Shown here one piece after another: positions 24,714 through 34,935 of a DNA stretch of 64,000 nt (the stretch's first letter is position 1; each line of letters opens with the position of its first letter). A model generated the notes under the pieces. That model made no database searches. It had not been told where the DNA came from and saw only the letters and a list, made by a program, of their open reading frames with translations. The position numbers were made by a program, and so were the translations under genes. The DNA comes from Ktedonobacter sp. SOSP1-85 (GTDB lineage: Bacteria; Chloroflexota; Ktedonobacteria; Ktedonobacterales; Ktedonobacteraceae): positions 1,651,501 to 1,715,500 of the forward strand of contig NZ_BNJI01000001.1 of assembly GCF_016587415.1 (NCBI RefSeq). The letters are read 5' to 3'.

Positions 24714-26240
24714 ATGCAAGTAGAAAAGCACGGCGACCTTTCGACAATGCCAGCGGAAAATCCTAACAGCGGGCGGGTACAGACGATGATCGAAGGCAAT
24801 GATCCTCAAGTAGAAAACAACAATCCAAGCATTACGCACGAAGACGTGGAAGACTTCAACCAGAACGACATGGAAGCCTTGCTGGCGTCCTCGCCAATGA
24901 CAATCGGTATCAAACGAGGCGATGTCGTTGAAGGTGTTATCGTGCGTATCGATCAGGATGAGATCCTGGTTGATATCGGCTTGAAGTCAGAAGGCGTTCT
25001 CTCCACGCGAGAGCTGCCCTCCAGTGGTTATGGCTCCTTTGAGGAGCTGCACAACGACGACAAAGTTCTGGTCTATGTTATTCAGCCAGAGACGTCGGAG
25101 GGACATGCAGTCCTCTCGCTCAAGCGAGCCAACACCGAGCGCCAGTGGCGCATCGCGGAAGAGCAGTTCAAAAACGGCGAGCTTCTCAAAGCCAAAGTCA
25201 TTGACTTTAACAAGGGCGGCTTGATCGTTGACGTGAACGGCATCCGTGGTTTCGTGCCTATCTCTCAGATCCTCAACCTCAAACGGGAAGAGGTCGCAGC
25301 TGGCGGCGAGAATCAAGAGACCGCTGCCAAGTTGCAGGCCATGAAAGACAAAGAGCTCCAGCTCAAGATTATCGAGATCAATCGCGCGCGCAACCGCTTG
25401 ATCCTTTCTGAGCGTATGGCCGTTCAGGAATGGCGCCAGCGTCGCCGCGAAGAGCTTCTTGAGGAGCTTAAGCCCGGCGAAGTACGCAAGGGTGTGGTCA
25501 GTAATCTGGCCAACTTCGGTGCCTTCGTCGACCTGGGTGGTGCAGACGGACTGGTCCACATCAGCCAGTTGGCCTGGAGCCGCGTCAATCATCCAAGCGA
25601 AGTACTGCATGTCGGCCAGGAGGTCGAGGTACAGGTCCTCAGCGTTGATAAGGAGCGCAAGAAAATTGCCCTCTCGATCAAGCGCGCAGAGGTCGATCCC
25701 TGGACCACGGTTGAGCAGCGCTACACGCCTGGTCAGCTCGTCAATGGCACAGTCACCAAGATCGCTCCCTTCGGTGCGTTTGCGCGCATTGAAGATGGTA
25801 TCGAGGGCTTGATCCACCACTCTGAGCTGGCTCCCGGCACTGATCCTAAGTCGATCTTGCAGGAAGGCGCCCAGTTGCAGCTTCGCATCCTGCGCATTGA
25901 TCCCGAGCGCCGTCGCCTCGGGTTGAGCCTGCGCCAGGTAGACGAGCTAGAGCCAGAGGGTGCTGAGCAACAGCAGCCAGAGGCAAGCGCCGCCACCACG
26001 GAAGAGGCCGCTTCAACCGCCGCTTCGGCCACGCGTGAGCCCATGCCTTCCCTGGAGTCCACCACGCCCTCCCTTGAGAGCGCGGCCCCCACGGAAGAGC
26101 GCAAGCGTGAGCGCGCTCCTCAACGTGAGCGTGGCGCCGAAAGCAAGGCGGAGGACGAGGGCGAGACGACCGCGATGGCTGAGGCCTTCCGCGCCGCAGC
26201 TCGCCAGCGCGCCAAGGACGAGACTGAGCCTGCTGAATAA
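24714..26240 (+). CDS. rpsA: Ribosomal protein S1
   Basis: A 509-residue S1 with four S1/OB repeats, near residues 63, 147, 257 and 342 (the third begins GEVRKGVVSNLANFGAFVDLGG, the fourth GQLVNGTVTKIAPFGAFARIEDG). It binds mRNA on the small subunit and helps initiation. Four-repeat forms are usual outside Proteobacteria. The C-terminal 90 residues are a low-complexity Glu/Ala/Arg tail. AAGGGGG nine bases ahead supports ATG 24714 rather than the longer frame from 24585. A strong terminator follows. Confidence 0.93.
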   Translation: MQVEKHGDLSTMPAENPNSGRVQTMIEGNDPQVENNNPSITHEDVEDFNQNDMEALLASSPMTIGIKRGDVVEGVIVRIDQDEILVDIGLKSEGVLSTRELPSSGYGSFEELHNDDKVLVYVIQPETSEGHAVLSLKRANTERQWRIAEEQFKNGELLKAKVIDFNKGGLIVDVNGIRGFVPISQILNLKREEVAAGGENQETAAKLQAMKDKELQLKIIEINRARNRLILSERMAVQEWRQRRREELLEELKPGEVRKGVVSNLANFGAFVDLGGADGLVHISQLAWSRVNHPSEVLHVGQEVEVQVLSVDKERKKIALSIKRAEVDPWTTVEQRYTPGQLVNGTVTKIAPFGAFARIEDGIEGLIHHSELAPGTDPKSILQEGAQLQLRILRIDPERRRLGLSLRQVDELEPEGAEQQQPEASAATTEEAASTAASATREPMPSLESTTPSLESAAPTEERKRERAPQRERGAESKAEDEGETTAMAEAFRAAARQRAKDETEPAE

Positions 26241-26252
26241 GAGCAGCGCTCT

Positions 26253-26289
26253 GGTGCGAGCCACGACCAACATAGCTGTGGCTCGCACC
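26253..26289 (+). terminator. Terminator hairpin of rpsA
   Basis: GGTGCGAGCCAC (26253-26264) is the exact complement of 26278-26289, with a 13-base loop; no strong T-run. Confidence 0.7.
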
Positions 26290-26416
26290 ATAAAGTTTCT
26301 ACCTCCCCGCTACCTATCGCATACGCGAGGTAGTTGGGAGGTTCCTTGTTATATTGACCGCATTTACATGTAGCTACCCTTTTTAAACGTTGCACACATA
26401 GCACTTTTGGGCCTTC

Positions 26417-26445
26417 TTGACGCGCCAAATTCCGTGTAGTATGAT
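26417..26445 (+). promoter_or_regulatory. Promoter of an unidentified transcript upstream of clpC
   Basis: TTGACG, 17 bases, TATGAT: the same boxes as the clpC promoter 551 bases downstream. No open frame of note follows before clpC, so it may make a non-coding RNA or a long clpC leader. The 26290-27071 gap holds nothing else recognised. Confidence 0.65.
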
Positions 26446-26967
26446 GAAATGCGCAGTTAATAGCGTCAGTTTTCGCAATCCTTTAAAAAGGGTTCGAGAG
26501 GTTCAAGGAATTCTTTCCAACGTCGAGGTGGTGGGGGAGGATAAAACTGGACATACTTCACTTTTGGTCAGAGTACAAGAGAGTTGATCTCACTTGCGTC
26601 ACTTGCACCTTAGCAATCTGTCTCCCTCTTTACACATCGGGCGCTGGCAAGAACAGTGTCCCATTTCCAGACCACGTGCCTATCTCAGTTGTTCCATTTC
26701 CCTGCTTATCACCCGGTAACCATCCCAATCCTACACAGGAGTGGCTGAGACATTCACACAGAGGGAGGCTTTTTTGAACCAGTTTTTCTCTCTCGCTTTC
26801 GTCGCGCACACGCGACAAAGGCCGCGCACCTGAACAGATGAAGCAGACAATTTCTTCAGGACGCGTTCCTCTACTATAGGAATTGGTTAAGAGGTCGATT
26901 GTTTCTCAGTAAGCAGTATGAGACGTATAGACGTATAACGACAGACGGGAGGCTACGGTTGTTATCC

Positions 26968-26996
26968 TTGACGCTGTATGTTGGGTGTTGTATGAT
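26968..26996 (+). promoter_or_regulatory. Promoter of clpC
   Basis: TTGACG, 17 bases, TATGAT, about 70 bases ahead of the start. No CtsR box or CIRCE element was seen. Confidence 0.75.
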
Positions 26997-27071
26997 GAAT
27001 CACACGGTTTACCTGAGCGACACAGAGGGCTCGGTTCCACCCTCTGCCACTGAAAGGGGGGTGACAAACAG

Positions 27072-29603
27072 GTGAACGATAGAGATAGGTTTGATAAATT
27101 CACAGAGCGCGCCAGAAAAGTTCTGAGTCTCGCTCAAGAGGAAGCCCAGCGCTTCCAACACAACTATATCGGTACAGAACATCTTCTACTCGGCCTTGTG
27201 CGTGAAGGAGAGGGTGTTGCTGCCAAAGTATTGGCAAATCTCGGTGTCGAACTGAACAAAGTTCGTAGCGCCGTTGAATTTATTATCGGGCGCGGAGACC
27301 GCATCGTGCTCGGCGAGATCGGCCTGACGCCTCGTGCGAAGAAGGTCATCGAACTGGCTGTCGATGAGGCTCGTCGCCTAAATCACCATTATATCGGTAC
27401 AGAACATCTCCTGCTCGGGTTGGTTCGTGAAGGCGAAGGCATTGCCGCAGGCGTTCTGGAGAGCCTGGGTGTCAACCTTGAGAAGGTCCGCACTCAGACC
27501 ATTCAGGTGCTTAGCCAATCTAATCCTCCCCATGAACGGGATGCTAAACATTCGAAAACACCTACCATCGACCAGATGGGCATTGACCTGACCGCAGCCG
27601 CTCGTGCTGGCACGCTCGACCCGGTCATTGGTCGCCACCAGGAAATTGAACGCGTCATCCAGATTCTCTCCCGCCGCAATAAAAACAATCCCGCGCTTAT
27701 TGGTGAACCGGGTGTTGGTAAAACGGCAATCGTGGAAGGGCTGGCCCAACGCCTGGTGTCTGGTGAGGTTCCTGAGACCCTCGCCAATAAACGCCTGCTG
27801 ACACTTGATGTTGGCTCGCTGGTCGCTGGTACTAAATATCGCGGTGAGTTTGAGGAACGCCTCAAGAAAATTATTGAGGAAATTCGCAATAGTCGCGACT
27901 GCATCATCTTTATCGACGAGGTGCATACCCTGGTCGGTGCCGGTGCCGCTGAAGGCGCGGTCGATGCAGCCAACATTCTCAAACCCGCCCTCTCACGCGG
28001 TGAGTTGCAGTGTATCGGTGCCACCACGCTCGACGAGTATCGCAAGTACATCGAGCGCGACGCCGCACTTCAGCGCCGCTTCCAGGAAGTTATCATCCGT
28101 GAGCCTTCGGTTGAGGAAACCATTGAGATCCTCAAGGGTATCCGCGAACGCTATGAGCAGCACCATCGCCTGATTATCACCGATGAGGCCCTCAGAGCCG
28201 CAACCGAAATGGCCAGTCGTTATATTACCGACCGCTTTATGCCCGACAAGGCTATCGATCTGATCGACGAGGCAGCCAGCCGTGTGCGTATGCAAAACTC
28301 ACTCGCTCCTCTCAATCTTAAAGAAGCCATGAAAGGTCTGGAATCGGTCCTACGCGAGAAAGAAGCCGCTATTCAGCAGCAAGAGTATGAACTGGCTGCC
28401 GAACTGCGCGACCGCGAGGTGAAGCTGCGCGAGCGTATCGCGAAGCTTGAGTCCGGTTGGCAGAAAGAGCGCGGCTCCGATAAGCCGACTGTTGGCGAGG
28501 AAGAGATCGCTCAGATCGTGTCGATGTGGACCGGGATCCCGGTAATGCGCATCGCACAGGAAGAGTCTCAGCGCTTACTCCAGATGGAAGAGGCGCTCCA
28601 CTCCCGCGTTATCGGTCAGAACGAGGCTATCGAGAAGATCTCGCGCGCCGTCCGCCGCGCACGCGCCGGCCTGAAAGATCCCAAGCGTCCGATTGGTTCC
28701 TTCATTTTCATGGGTCCCACCGGCGTTGGTAAAACTGAGCTTGCTCGTACGCTTGCCGAGTTTATGTTCGGCAGCGAAGAGGCCCTGATCAAAATTGACA
28801 TGTCAGAGTTCATGGAGCGCCATGCCGCGGCTCGCCTGGTTGGTGCCCCTCCTGGATATGTCGGCTATGAAGAGGGCGGTCAGCTCACCGAGGCTGTGCG
28901 TCGTAAGTCCTATAGTGTGATCCTGCTCGACGAAATCGAGAAGGCTCACCCCGATGTCTTCAACATGCTGCTTCAAATCCTTGAAGATGGTAAGCTGACA
29001 GACGCCAAGGGACGCACTGTAGACTTCCGTAACACTATCATCATCATGACATCGAACGTCGGTGCCTCCTTGCTAAACAAGGAAGCGTCCATGGGCTTCC
29101 GCCAGTCGAAGGACAAGGCGAAGGCCAACCAGGCCGAATACGATTCCATGAAGGGGAAGGTGCTCGGCGAACTACGCAATACCTTCAAACCTGAGTTCCT
29201 AAACCGTATCGACGAGGTCATCGTCTTCCATTCCCTGCGGATGGAGGAAATGTACTCGATCGTCGATCTCCTGCTCAACCGCGTCCGCACACAGCTGACC
29301 GAGCAGCAGGTTGAACTAGTCGTACCGCAGCCCGCAAAGGACTTCTTGATTGAGAAGGGCTTCGATCCGCAGTATGGTGCTCGCCCGTTGCGCCGCACCA
29401 TTCAGCGTATGGTCGAAGATCCGCTGGCGGAAGGTCTGCTCCAGGGTAAATTCCATCCTGGTGACCTGATCGAGGCAAGCATTTTGGATGGCGATCTTGA
29501 TCTACAAGTTCGCAATCGCATCGAGCAATTGCCGCCTCCCGCAGCTCCCGAGGCCGCGCTCTCGGCTGGTAGTGAAGGTAATCCTTCCGGTTCCGAATCC
29601 TAG
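27072..29603 (+). CDS. clpC: ATP-dependent Clp protease ATPase subunit ClpC
   Basis: An 843-residue HSP100 unfoldase that feeds substrates to ClpP. Two Clp-N repeats ([17 protein letters not shown] occurs twice), AAA-1 with GEPGVGKT near residue 214, a UVR-type linker ([17 protein letters not shown]) and AAA-2 with GPTGVGKT near 548 are all complete. The C-terminal D2 domain follows ([16 protein letters not shown]). The GTG start has AAAGGGGGGTGA ahead of it. In Firmicutes clpC sits with ctsR, mcsA and mcsB; none of these is here, and it stands before radA, the one part of the usual clpC-radA-yacL order that is kept. Confidence 0.97.
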   Translation: MNDRDRFDKFTERARKVLSLAQEEAQRFQHNYIGTEHLLLGLVREGEGVAAKVLANLGVELNKVRSAVEFIIGRGDRIVLGEIGLTPRAKKVIELAVDEARRLNHHYIGTEHLLLGLVREGEGIAAGVLESLGVNLEKVRTQTIQVLSQSNPPHERDAKHSKTPTIDQMGIDLTAAARAGTLDPVIGRHQEIERVIQILSRRNKNNPALIGEPGVGKTAIVEGLAQRLVSGEVPETLANKRLLTLDVGSLVAGTKYRGEFEERLKKIIEEIRNSRDCIIFIDEVHTLVGAGAAEGAVDAANILKPALSRGELQCIGATTLDEYRKYIERDAALQRRFQEVIIREPSVEETIEILKGIRERYEQHHRLIITDEALRAATEMASRYITDRFMPDKAIDLIDEAASRVRMQNSLAPLNLKEAMKGLESVLREKEAAIQQQEYELAAELRDREVKLRERIAKLESGWQKERGSDKPTVGEEEIAQIVSMWTGIPVMRIAQEESQRLLQMEEALHSRVIGQNEAIEKISRAVRRARAGLKDPKRPIGSFIFMGPTGVGKTELARTLAEFMFGSEEALIKIDMSEFMERHAAARLVGAPPGYVGYEEGGQLTEAVRRKSYSVILLDEIEKAHPDVFNMLLQILEDGKLTDAKGRTVDFRNTIIIMTSNVGASLLNKEASMGFRQSKDKAKANQAEYDSMKGKVLGELRNTFKPEFLNRIDEVIVFHSLRMEEMYSIVDLLLNRVRTQLTEQQVELVVPQPAKDFLIEKGFDPQYGARPLRRTIQRMVEDPLAEGLLQGKFHPGDLIEASILDGDLDLQVRNRIEQLPPPAAPEAALSAGSEGNPSGSES

Positions 29604-29614
29604 GAGACAAGTCC

Positions 29615-29645
29615 GTGGGGCATGCAACAACATGCCTCACATTTC
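29615..29645 (+). terminator. Hairpin after clpC
   Basis: GTGGGGCATG pairs with CATGCCTCAC (29631-29640, one G-T) over a 6-base loop, then a T-rich tail. Confidence 0.65.
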
Positions 29646-29770
29646 TTCTTGTCGACGTAAGACTAAGACTTGTTCCGCTTGCTTTTCGCGAACGGGACAG
29701 GTCTCTCTGCCTGACGATTCTTCAGGCAGCCCTTGTATTTTCTCTCGCCTATAACATTCAAAGCGTTAAT

Positions 29771-31192
29771 ATGGCAAAAGTACGCACAAAATACGTCTGT
29801 CAGCAATGTGGTGGTGAACAGAATAAGTGGATGGGGAAATGCCCCGATTGTGGTGCATGGAATACGCTGGAAGAGGTTGCAGAGGCCTCACCGAGCCAGA
29901 ACGCGACCCAACAACGTCGCCAGGCTCTCCTCACGCATGCCCCACTCACCCAAGGCACCAACGTGCCAGTTGTCCTTCCCGAGATCCAACCCCTTAGTCA
30001 GCCCCGCATCTCCGTGGGCTATCCGGAAATGGATCGCGTGCTAGGAAGTGGTCTCGTTCCAGGCTCTGTCATTCTCATTGGTGGCGAACCTGGTATTGGT
30101 AAATCAACACTTTTACTCCAGGTCTCAGGCGCGATTGCTCAACAGGTCGGGCCAGTTCTCTATGTCTCGGGTGAAGAATCAGTCGAACAGGTGAAGATGC
30201 GCGCGGAACGCCTGGAGATCGCAGGTGAGCGCCTCTACCTCCTGGCTTCTATTGAGCTGGACACGATTACAGAAGCTGTGCATCGCCTCAAACCATCACT
30301 ACTGATTGTCGATTCGATTCAGACACTGATTGCCAGCCATCTCACCGCCGCCCCTGGTAGCATTAGCCAGGTGCGCGAATGTACCTTGCAGCTCATGCAG
30401 CTTGCCAAGAGCAGCCATGTCCCCGTTTTCATCATCGGGCACGTAACAAAAGAAGGGACCGTTGCTGGCCCCAAGGCGCTTGAACACATCGCGGATGCCG
30501 TGCTCTACCTGGAAGGCGAACGCTATCACTCCTACCGTTTGCTGCGTGGTGTAAAAAACCGCTTTGGCGCTACCCACGAAGTTGGCGTCTTCGAGATGCA
30601 GGGCGAGGGCATGGTAGAGGTTTCCAATCCCTCGGCCGTCTTCCTGGCTGATCGCGACGCGGATGCCACCGGCTCGGCTATTGTGGTGAGCATGGAGGGA
30701 ACACGCCCACTGCTCGTTGAGGTACAGGCCCTCGTTACTCCCAGCAATTTCGGCAATGCCCGCTGCACTACCAATGGCATTGATCATAATCGCCTCCTGA
30801 TGCTCCTGGCTGTCCTGACCAAACGCGTCGGGCTGGCGGTCGGCAGCCATGATGTTTATGCCAACGTCATCGGCGGTTTTAACCTGGAGGAGCCTTCCAT
30901 CGACCTCGGCGTGGCCGCGGCCATTGCGTCGAGTTATCGCGAGAAGAATGTCCCTTCCGATATGGTTCTGATCGGCGAAGTCGGACTCTCAGGAGAATTA
31001 CGAGCCGTGAGCCGCCTGGCGATGCGCGTCCGCGAGGCAGCCAAACTTGGCTTTAAGCGCTGTATCGTTCCTAGCGCAGTCGGCAAAGGCGCACGCGTCC
31101 GCGCCGAGCTAGAAGAGGCAGGACTACCTGGTGACTTTCAAGTGCTTACTGCAAGTAGTCTTGCGGTAGCGTTGGAGATTGCACTACACTAG
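29771..31192 (+). CDS. radA: DNA repair protein RadA
   Basis: A RecA-like branch-migration helicase of 473 residues for recombinational repair. It has the N-terminal four-Cys zinc finger (CQQCGG and CPDCG), Walker A GGEPGIGKST, the RadA signature KNRFG, and a C-terminal Lon-protease-like domain (GVAAAIASSYREKN, GEVGLSGELR). ATG 29771 gives the standard MAKVRTKYVC start; the frame is open to 29615 but those residues are not family-like and overlap the clpC terminator. Its order with clpC upstream and the PIN/TRAM gene downstream is the conserved one. Confidence 0.96.
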   Translation: MAKVRTKYVCQQCGGEQNKWMGKCPDCGAWNTLEEVAEASPSQNATQQRRQALLTHAPLTQGTNVPVVLPEIQPLSQPRISVGYPEMDRVLGSGLVPGSVILIGGEPGIGKSTLLLQVSGAIAQQVGPVLYVSGEESVEQVKMRAERLEIAGERLYLLASIELDTITEAVHRLKPSLLIVDSIQTLIASHLTAAPGSISQVRECTLQLMQLAKSSHVPVFIIGHVTKEGTVAGPKALEHIADAVLYLEGERYHSYRLLRGVKNRFGATHEVGVFEMQGEGMVEVSNPSAVFLADRDADATGSAIVVSMEGTRPLLVEVQALVTPSNFGNARCTTNGIDHNRLLMLLAVLTKRVGLAVGSHDVYANVIGGFNLEEPSIDLGVAAAIASSYREKNVPSDMVLIGEVGLSGELRAVSRLAMRVREAAKLGFKRCIVPSAVGKGARVRAELEEAGLPGDFQVLTASSLAVALEIALH

Positions 31193-31223
31193 TAATAGAG
31201 CAATCACATGATCTCTCTATTAC
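31192..31223 (+). terminator. Possible terminator of radA
   Basis: GTAATAGAG (31192-31200) pairs with CTCTATTAC (31215-31223), starting at the last base of the gene. No T-run. Confidence 0.4.
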
Positions 31224-31295
31224 GCATGCAGGTCTTCTACGTGTCTTGCTGTGTCACTATTCTCAACGGGAGAAAGGCAAGTCTTCGCATGGTTG

Positions 31296-31324
31296 TTGAT
31301 ACCTGTACAGAAAACATGTATACT
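31296..31324 (+). promoter_or_regulatory. Promoter of the PIN/TRAM gene
   Basis: TTGATA, 17 bases, TATACT. It gives a leader of roughly 210 bases. Confidence 0.7.
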
Positions 31325-31538
31325 GCGTAATCAATACGTTGTTTTCGTTGCTCAATAGGCATTTTTCTGCTAGCTTGTAAACATGCACTCGTGTGTCGCA
31401 GGAATAGGCAACATTTTTCGCACTTATTCTTTTTTGTTTTTATCACCGCCGTTACCTGCACGGGCATGCAGAACACTGCTATTTGAGCGCATACTTACTT
31501 TATGCACTTTACCGTGCACTGCGACGGAGGATGCAGGG

Positions 31539-32714
31539 ATGTTCGTTAACACTTTATCACGCATTATTGGCTGCCTCGTAGCAATTGGGGCAGTAGTCAG
31601 TTACTACGCCTACCAGCTCACGCATGTGCCACCACGCACACTTATTGGCTGGCAATGGATCGCTGTCATCGCTGTCATCGTCGGTATTATCGCCTTTATT
31701 CTTACTCCCTACTTGACAGTGATTCCCTACGTGTGGATGCGCGACAAGATCCGCAAAACCGCCGCCAGCGACCTGGTAGCTGCCGCCATCGGCCTGACGG
31801 TTGGCCTGATCATCTCGGCCCTGCTGGCAATTCCACTCACCAGCCTGCCTGAGCCTGTGGGACATATCCTGCCCTTCGTGGGAGCCGTCCTCTTCGGCTA
31901 CCTGGGCGTAGCGATTGCTGTCATGCGCAAGAACGACATCGCCAGCCTCTTCCAAAGCTCTCTGCTCCGCCGGCGTGAGCGTGACGAAGAGCGCGAGAAT
32001 GAGCGCGAGAGCAAACGCAAAGATCGCGATAAGGACCGCGGTCTCCAGATAGGGGTGCAGTCTCCCATCCTGCTCGACACCAGCACGATCATCGATGGTC
32101 GTATCGCCGACATTAGCCAGACTGGCTTCATCAGCGGCACCCTGACGGTTCCGCGCTTTGTACTCAATGAACTCCAGCGCATCGCCGACTCCGCCGACAC
32201 CATGCGCCGCAATCGCGGGCGCCGTGGTCTGGAGATTCTCAACCGCTTGCAGAAAGATGCGACCGTGCCGATTGAGATCGTTGATACAGATATCGAGGGC
32301 ATCGCCGATGTAGATGGTAAGCTAGTCAAGATGGCCAAAGAACTTCACTGCCCCATCATCACCAATGACTTTAACCTCAACCGCGTGGCGGAACTACAGG
32401 GAATTAAAGTCCTCAATATCAATGAGCTAGCGAATGCCATCAAACCTGTGCTCTTGCCAGGAGAAGACATTCACATTAAAATTATGCAGGATGGCAAAGA
32501 GCTTGGGCAGGGTGTTGGCTATCTTGATGACGGCACCATGATTGTGGTTGAGAACGGTCGCTCATATATGAACATGACCATTGAGGTAACCGTCACCCGC
32601 GTTCTGCAAACGGTGGCGGGACGCATGATCTTCGCTCACCCCAAGCCACAGCCACAGAGTGGAGCCACCACGACATCCATTCAGTCGCCAACCAAACAAC
32701 GACAAATGCAATAA
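31539..32714 (+). CDS. PIN/TRAM-domain membrane protein (YacL type)
   Basis: A 391-residue protein with four N-terminal membrane segments (about 5-30, 40-62, 78-100 and 108-128). A charged linker follows, then a PIN ribonuclease domain starting LLDTSTIIDGRIADI with the acidic residues of the active site, and a C-terminal TRAM RNA-binding domain. ITNDFNLNRVAELQGI is typical of the YacL family. It is thought to be a membrane-tethered RNase; the true substrate is not established. GGAGG ten bases ahead supports ATG 31539. The radA-yacL-ispD-ispF order matches Firmicutes. Confidence 0.93.
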   Translation: MFVNTLSRIIGCLVAIGAVVSYYAYQLTHVPPRTLIGWQWIAVIAVIVGIIAFILTPYLTVIPYVWMRDKIRKTAASDLVAAAIGLTVGLIISALLAIPLTSLPEPVGHILPFVGAVLFGYLGVAIAVMRKNDIASLFQSSLLRRRERDEERENERESKRKDRDKDRGLQIGVQSPILLDTSTIIDGRIADISQTGFISGTLTVPRFVLNELQRIADSADTMRRNRGRRGLEILNRLQKDATVPIEIVDTDIEGIADVDGKLVKMAKELHCPIITNDFNLNRVAELQGIKVLNINELANAIKPVLLPGEDIHIKIMQDGKELGQGVGYLDDGTMIVVENGRSYMNMTIEVTVTRVLQTVAGRMIFAHPKPQPQSGATTTSIQSPTKQRQMQ

Positions 32715-32766
32715 GGCGTGTGCCTTCAGCGCAAGGCACACCTCCACAAGACTGAAAACCCTGGTC

Positions 32767-32794
32767 GGCACCCCTCTGCGGGTGCCTTCTTTTT
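32767..32794 (+). terminator. Terminator of the PIN/TRAM gene
   Basis: GGCACCC and GGGTGCC around a 6-base loop, then TTCTTTTT. A second hairpin (GTGTGCCTT/AAGGCACAC) precedes it at 32718-32741. Confidence 0.8.
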
Positions 32795-32905
32795 GACCCG
32801 TTGAGCACCTATCATCTCGTCCCATTCCAGGTGGTAGGGAACACGGAGAGACGCTAGCACACGCTCACTACGGAGAAAGGCCGAGGAATAGCTCCTCATA
32901 GCACT

Positions 32906-33601
32906 ATGCAAGAAACGTCAGCCGCCGTTATTGTGGCCGCGGGTTCCAGCCGGCGCATGCAGGGCCGAGACAAGCTCTGGCTCTCGCTTGCGGGCCGCGT
33001 GACCCTGGCTCATACCATCGATACCTTCCAGGCTTCGCCTCTCATAGATACCATTGTGATCGTGACCAACGCGGAGCGCCTTGCCGATGTGGACGACCTT
33101 TGCCAGCGCGAACAGTGGCAGAAAATTATCGCGGTCGTTCCCGGTGGCGCTCGCCGCCAGGACTCAGTTCGGCATGGACTCGACGAGCTGGCACGACAGG
33201 TTCCCACCTGCCGCTGGGTCATGATCCATGATGCCGCGCGACCCTTTGTGACGCAGGAGATTCTGGCTGCGGGCCTCCAGGCTGCGCAAGAACACCAGGC
33301 GGCCATTGCCGCCGTTCCAGTGAAAGATACCATCAAACAGGTACGCGAGGGCATTATTACTGAGACGCCTGACCGCGCACTCTTGTGGGCCGTACAGACC
33401 CCCCAGGTCTTTGCCTTTCCCCTCATTCACCAGGCCCATCATACGCCGCTCGCACAGGAGGATATGACGGATGATGCGACCTTGCTTGAGCGCCTGGGGC
33501 ATACCGTGGCCGTCTTTCCCGGCTCATACACCAACATCAAGATTACCACCCAGGAGGATCTCCTCTTTGCGGAAGTTTTTATCAAAGGACAAACACGATG
33601 A
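32906..33601 (+). CDS. ispD: 2-C-methyl-D-erythritol 4-phosphate cytidylyltransferase
   Basis: The third enzyme of the MEP isoprenoid route; it joins MEP to CTP. 231 residues, standard size. The nucleotide loop is VAAGSSRRMQGRDKLWL (family consensus G-x-G-x-R-M with a downstream Lys), with HDAARPFV, VPVKDTIKQV and the final ITTQEDLLFAE. It overlaps ispF by four bases (ATGA), so the two are translated together. Confidence 0.95.
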   Translation: MQETSAAVIVAAGSSRRMQGRDKLWLSLAGRVTLAHTIDTFQASPLIDTIVIVTNAERLADVDDLCQREQWQKIIAVVPGGARRQDSVRHGLDELARQVPTCRWVMIHDAARPFVTQEILAAGLQAAQEHQAAIAAVPVKDTIKQVREGIITETPDRALLWAVQTPQVFAFPLIHQAHHTPLAQEDMTDDATLLERLGHTVAVFPGSYTNIKITTQEDLLFAEVFIKGQTR

Positions 33602-34074
33602 CAATGCGTATTGGTACTGGCTATGATGTACACGCCTTCGCGCCCGACCGCCCCCTCATTCTAGGTGGCGTCCAGATTCCTTACGAGTATGGCCTGGTCG
33701 GCCATTCAGACGCGGATGCCGTTCTGCACAGCGTGGTCAACGCGCTAATGGGGGCCGCAGCACTTGGCGATATCGGACAACACTTCCCCTCCGAAGATCC
33801 TCGCTGGAAGGATCAACCCAGCACCGTTTTTCTGGAATACACCCGCGACCTATTAGAGCAGCACCAGTGGAAAATCAGCAACATTGATGTGATGATTATT
33901 GCCCAGCGCCCAAAGCTCGCGGGGCACTCCCTGGCCATGCGTGAACACATCGCCAAACACCTGCGCCTGGATATTGACCAGGTCAGTGTGAAGGCCGCCA
34001 CCACCGATGGCCTGGGCTTTGTCGGACGACGCGAAGGCATCGCCTGCCAGGCCGTGGCGCTTCTCGAACGCTAA
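33598..34074 (+). CDS. ispF: 2-C-methyl-D-erythritol 2,4-cyclodiphosphate synthase
   Basis: The fifth MEP-route enzyme, a zinc-dependent trimer forming the cyclic diphosphate. 158 residues, normal. RIGTGYDVHAF supplies the Asp and His metal ligands, GHSDADAVLHS the second set, and ALGDIGQHFP is also conserved. The C-terminal TTDGLGFVGRREGI is standard. The start overlaps the ispD stop; ATG 33604 is an alternative. ispE, the missing step between them, lies 7 kb downstream. Confidence 0.96.
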   Translation: MTMRIGTGYDVHAFAPDRPLILGGVQIPYEYGLVGHSDADAVLHSVVNALMGAAALGDIGQHFPSEDPRWKDQPSTVFLEYTRDLLEQHQWKISNIDVMIIAQRPKLAGHSLAMREHIAKHLRLDIDQVSVKAATTDGLGFVGRREGIACQAVALLER

Positions 34075-34155
34075 CCATAGGCGACATTCCAGGATAGTAC
34101 CGCGCTATACAATAAACACATAGAAACATGTTTTGTAAGGAGCGGTAGATTATCC

Positions 34156-34821
34156 ATGGCAGAATTTACTGGACGTGTCCTGGTACTGGGGGCCAACGGC
34201 GAGACAGGGCGCCAGGTGGTGGCCTCCCTCCAGGCAAAACATATTCCCGTCCGCGCCGTCGTTCGTAGCGCACAAAAAGCGGCGGGCCTGAACTCATCCA
34301 ATACAGAAATTGTGATCAGCGAACGCCTCAACGAGGAGACGCTGGAGGATGCGATGCAGGGGGTCAGCGCGGTTATTAGCACCATTGGCACCCGCTCGAT
34401 GAGTGACCTGGAGCTTATCGAGGAGAGCGAGTACACCTCTGTTACGCATCTTATCACGGCAGCGAAAGCAACGGGTATCCAGCAAGTAGTGCTTTGCTCT
34501 TCCATGAGCACCAACAAGCCCGAACGCATCCCTCCCCTGACCCGGGTTCTCCGCGCCAAATATAAGGCCGAGCAAGCTTTAATCGCGAGCGGTCTGACCT
34601 ATACCATTGTCCACCCGGGAGGCCTGAACAACGAACCAGGCGGCGAAGATATCTTTGTGGCTCCCCATCCCCTGCCAACCGATGGTATGATTTCGCGCCA
34701 GGACGCCGCAGAAGTCCTGGTACAGGCTCTTCTGCAACCAGAGGCACGCAACAAGAGCGTAGACGTCATTAGCCTCTCCGGGCAGGGACCCGCCACTCGC
34801 CGGGGCCTCTTTCGCGTCTAA
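34156..34821 (+). CDS. NAD(P)-binding oxidoreductase, NmrA/SDR-like
   Basis: A 221-residue atypical short-chain dehydrogenase with a single Rossmann fold. VLVLGANGETGRQVV is the cofactor loop, then SAVISTIGTRS, and YTIVHPGGLNNEPGG in the substrate region. It lacks the classical Tyr-x-x-x-Lys in the usual place, as is common in the NmrA-like group, which often sense or bind NADP(H). AAGGAG lies 13 bases before ATG 34156. The substrate is unknown. Confidence 0.85.
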   Translation: MAEFTGRVLVLGANGETGRQVVASLQAKHIPVRAVVRSAQKAAGLNSSNTEIVISERLNEETLEDAMQGVSAVISTIGTRSMSDLELIEESEYTSVTHLITAAKATGIQQVVLCSSMSTNKPERIPPLTRVLRAKYKAEQALIASGLTYTIVHPGGLNNEPGGEDIFVAPHPLPTDGMISRQDAAEVLVQALLQPEARNKSVDVISLSGQGPATRRGLFRV

Positions 34822-34824
34822 TAA

Positions 34825-34924
34825 TGTAGGGTCCATGCTGGCATGGACTCGCCCGGCCCACAGGCCAACCCCAATCGCTGGGAGCGTCGCTGCGCTCAGA
34901 GTCCATGCCAGCATGGACCCTACA
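34825..34924. repeat. 100-bp element with 26-bp perfect inverted ends
   Basis: 34825-34850 and 34899-34924 are exact complements, starting TGTAGGGTCCATGC, around a 48-base GC-rich core. The end motif TGTAGGGTC recurs in the hairpin at 39716-39761. It could be a convergent terminator or a small MITE/REP-like repeat. Confidence 0.8.
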
Positions 34925-34935
34925 ATTTCATATCT

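Noticed and set aside
26450..26900. RNase P RNA, 6S RNA or tmRNA in the gap before clpC
   Set aside because: None of the conserved core sequences of these RNAs could be found by eye.
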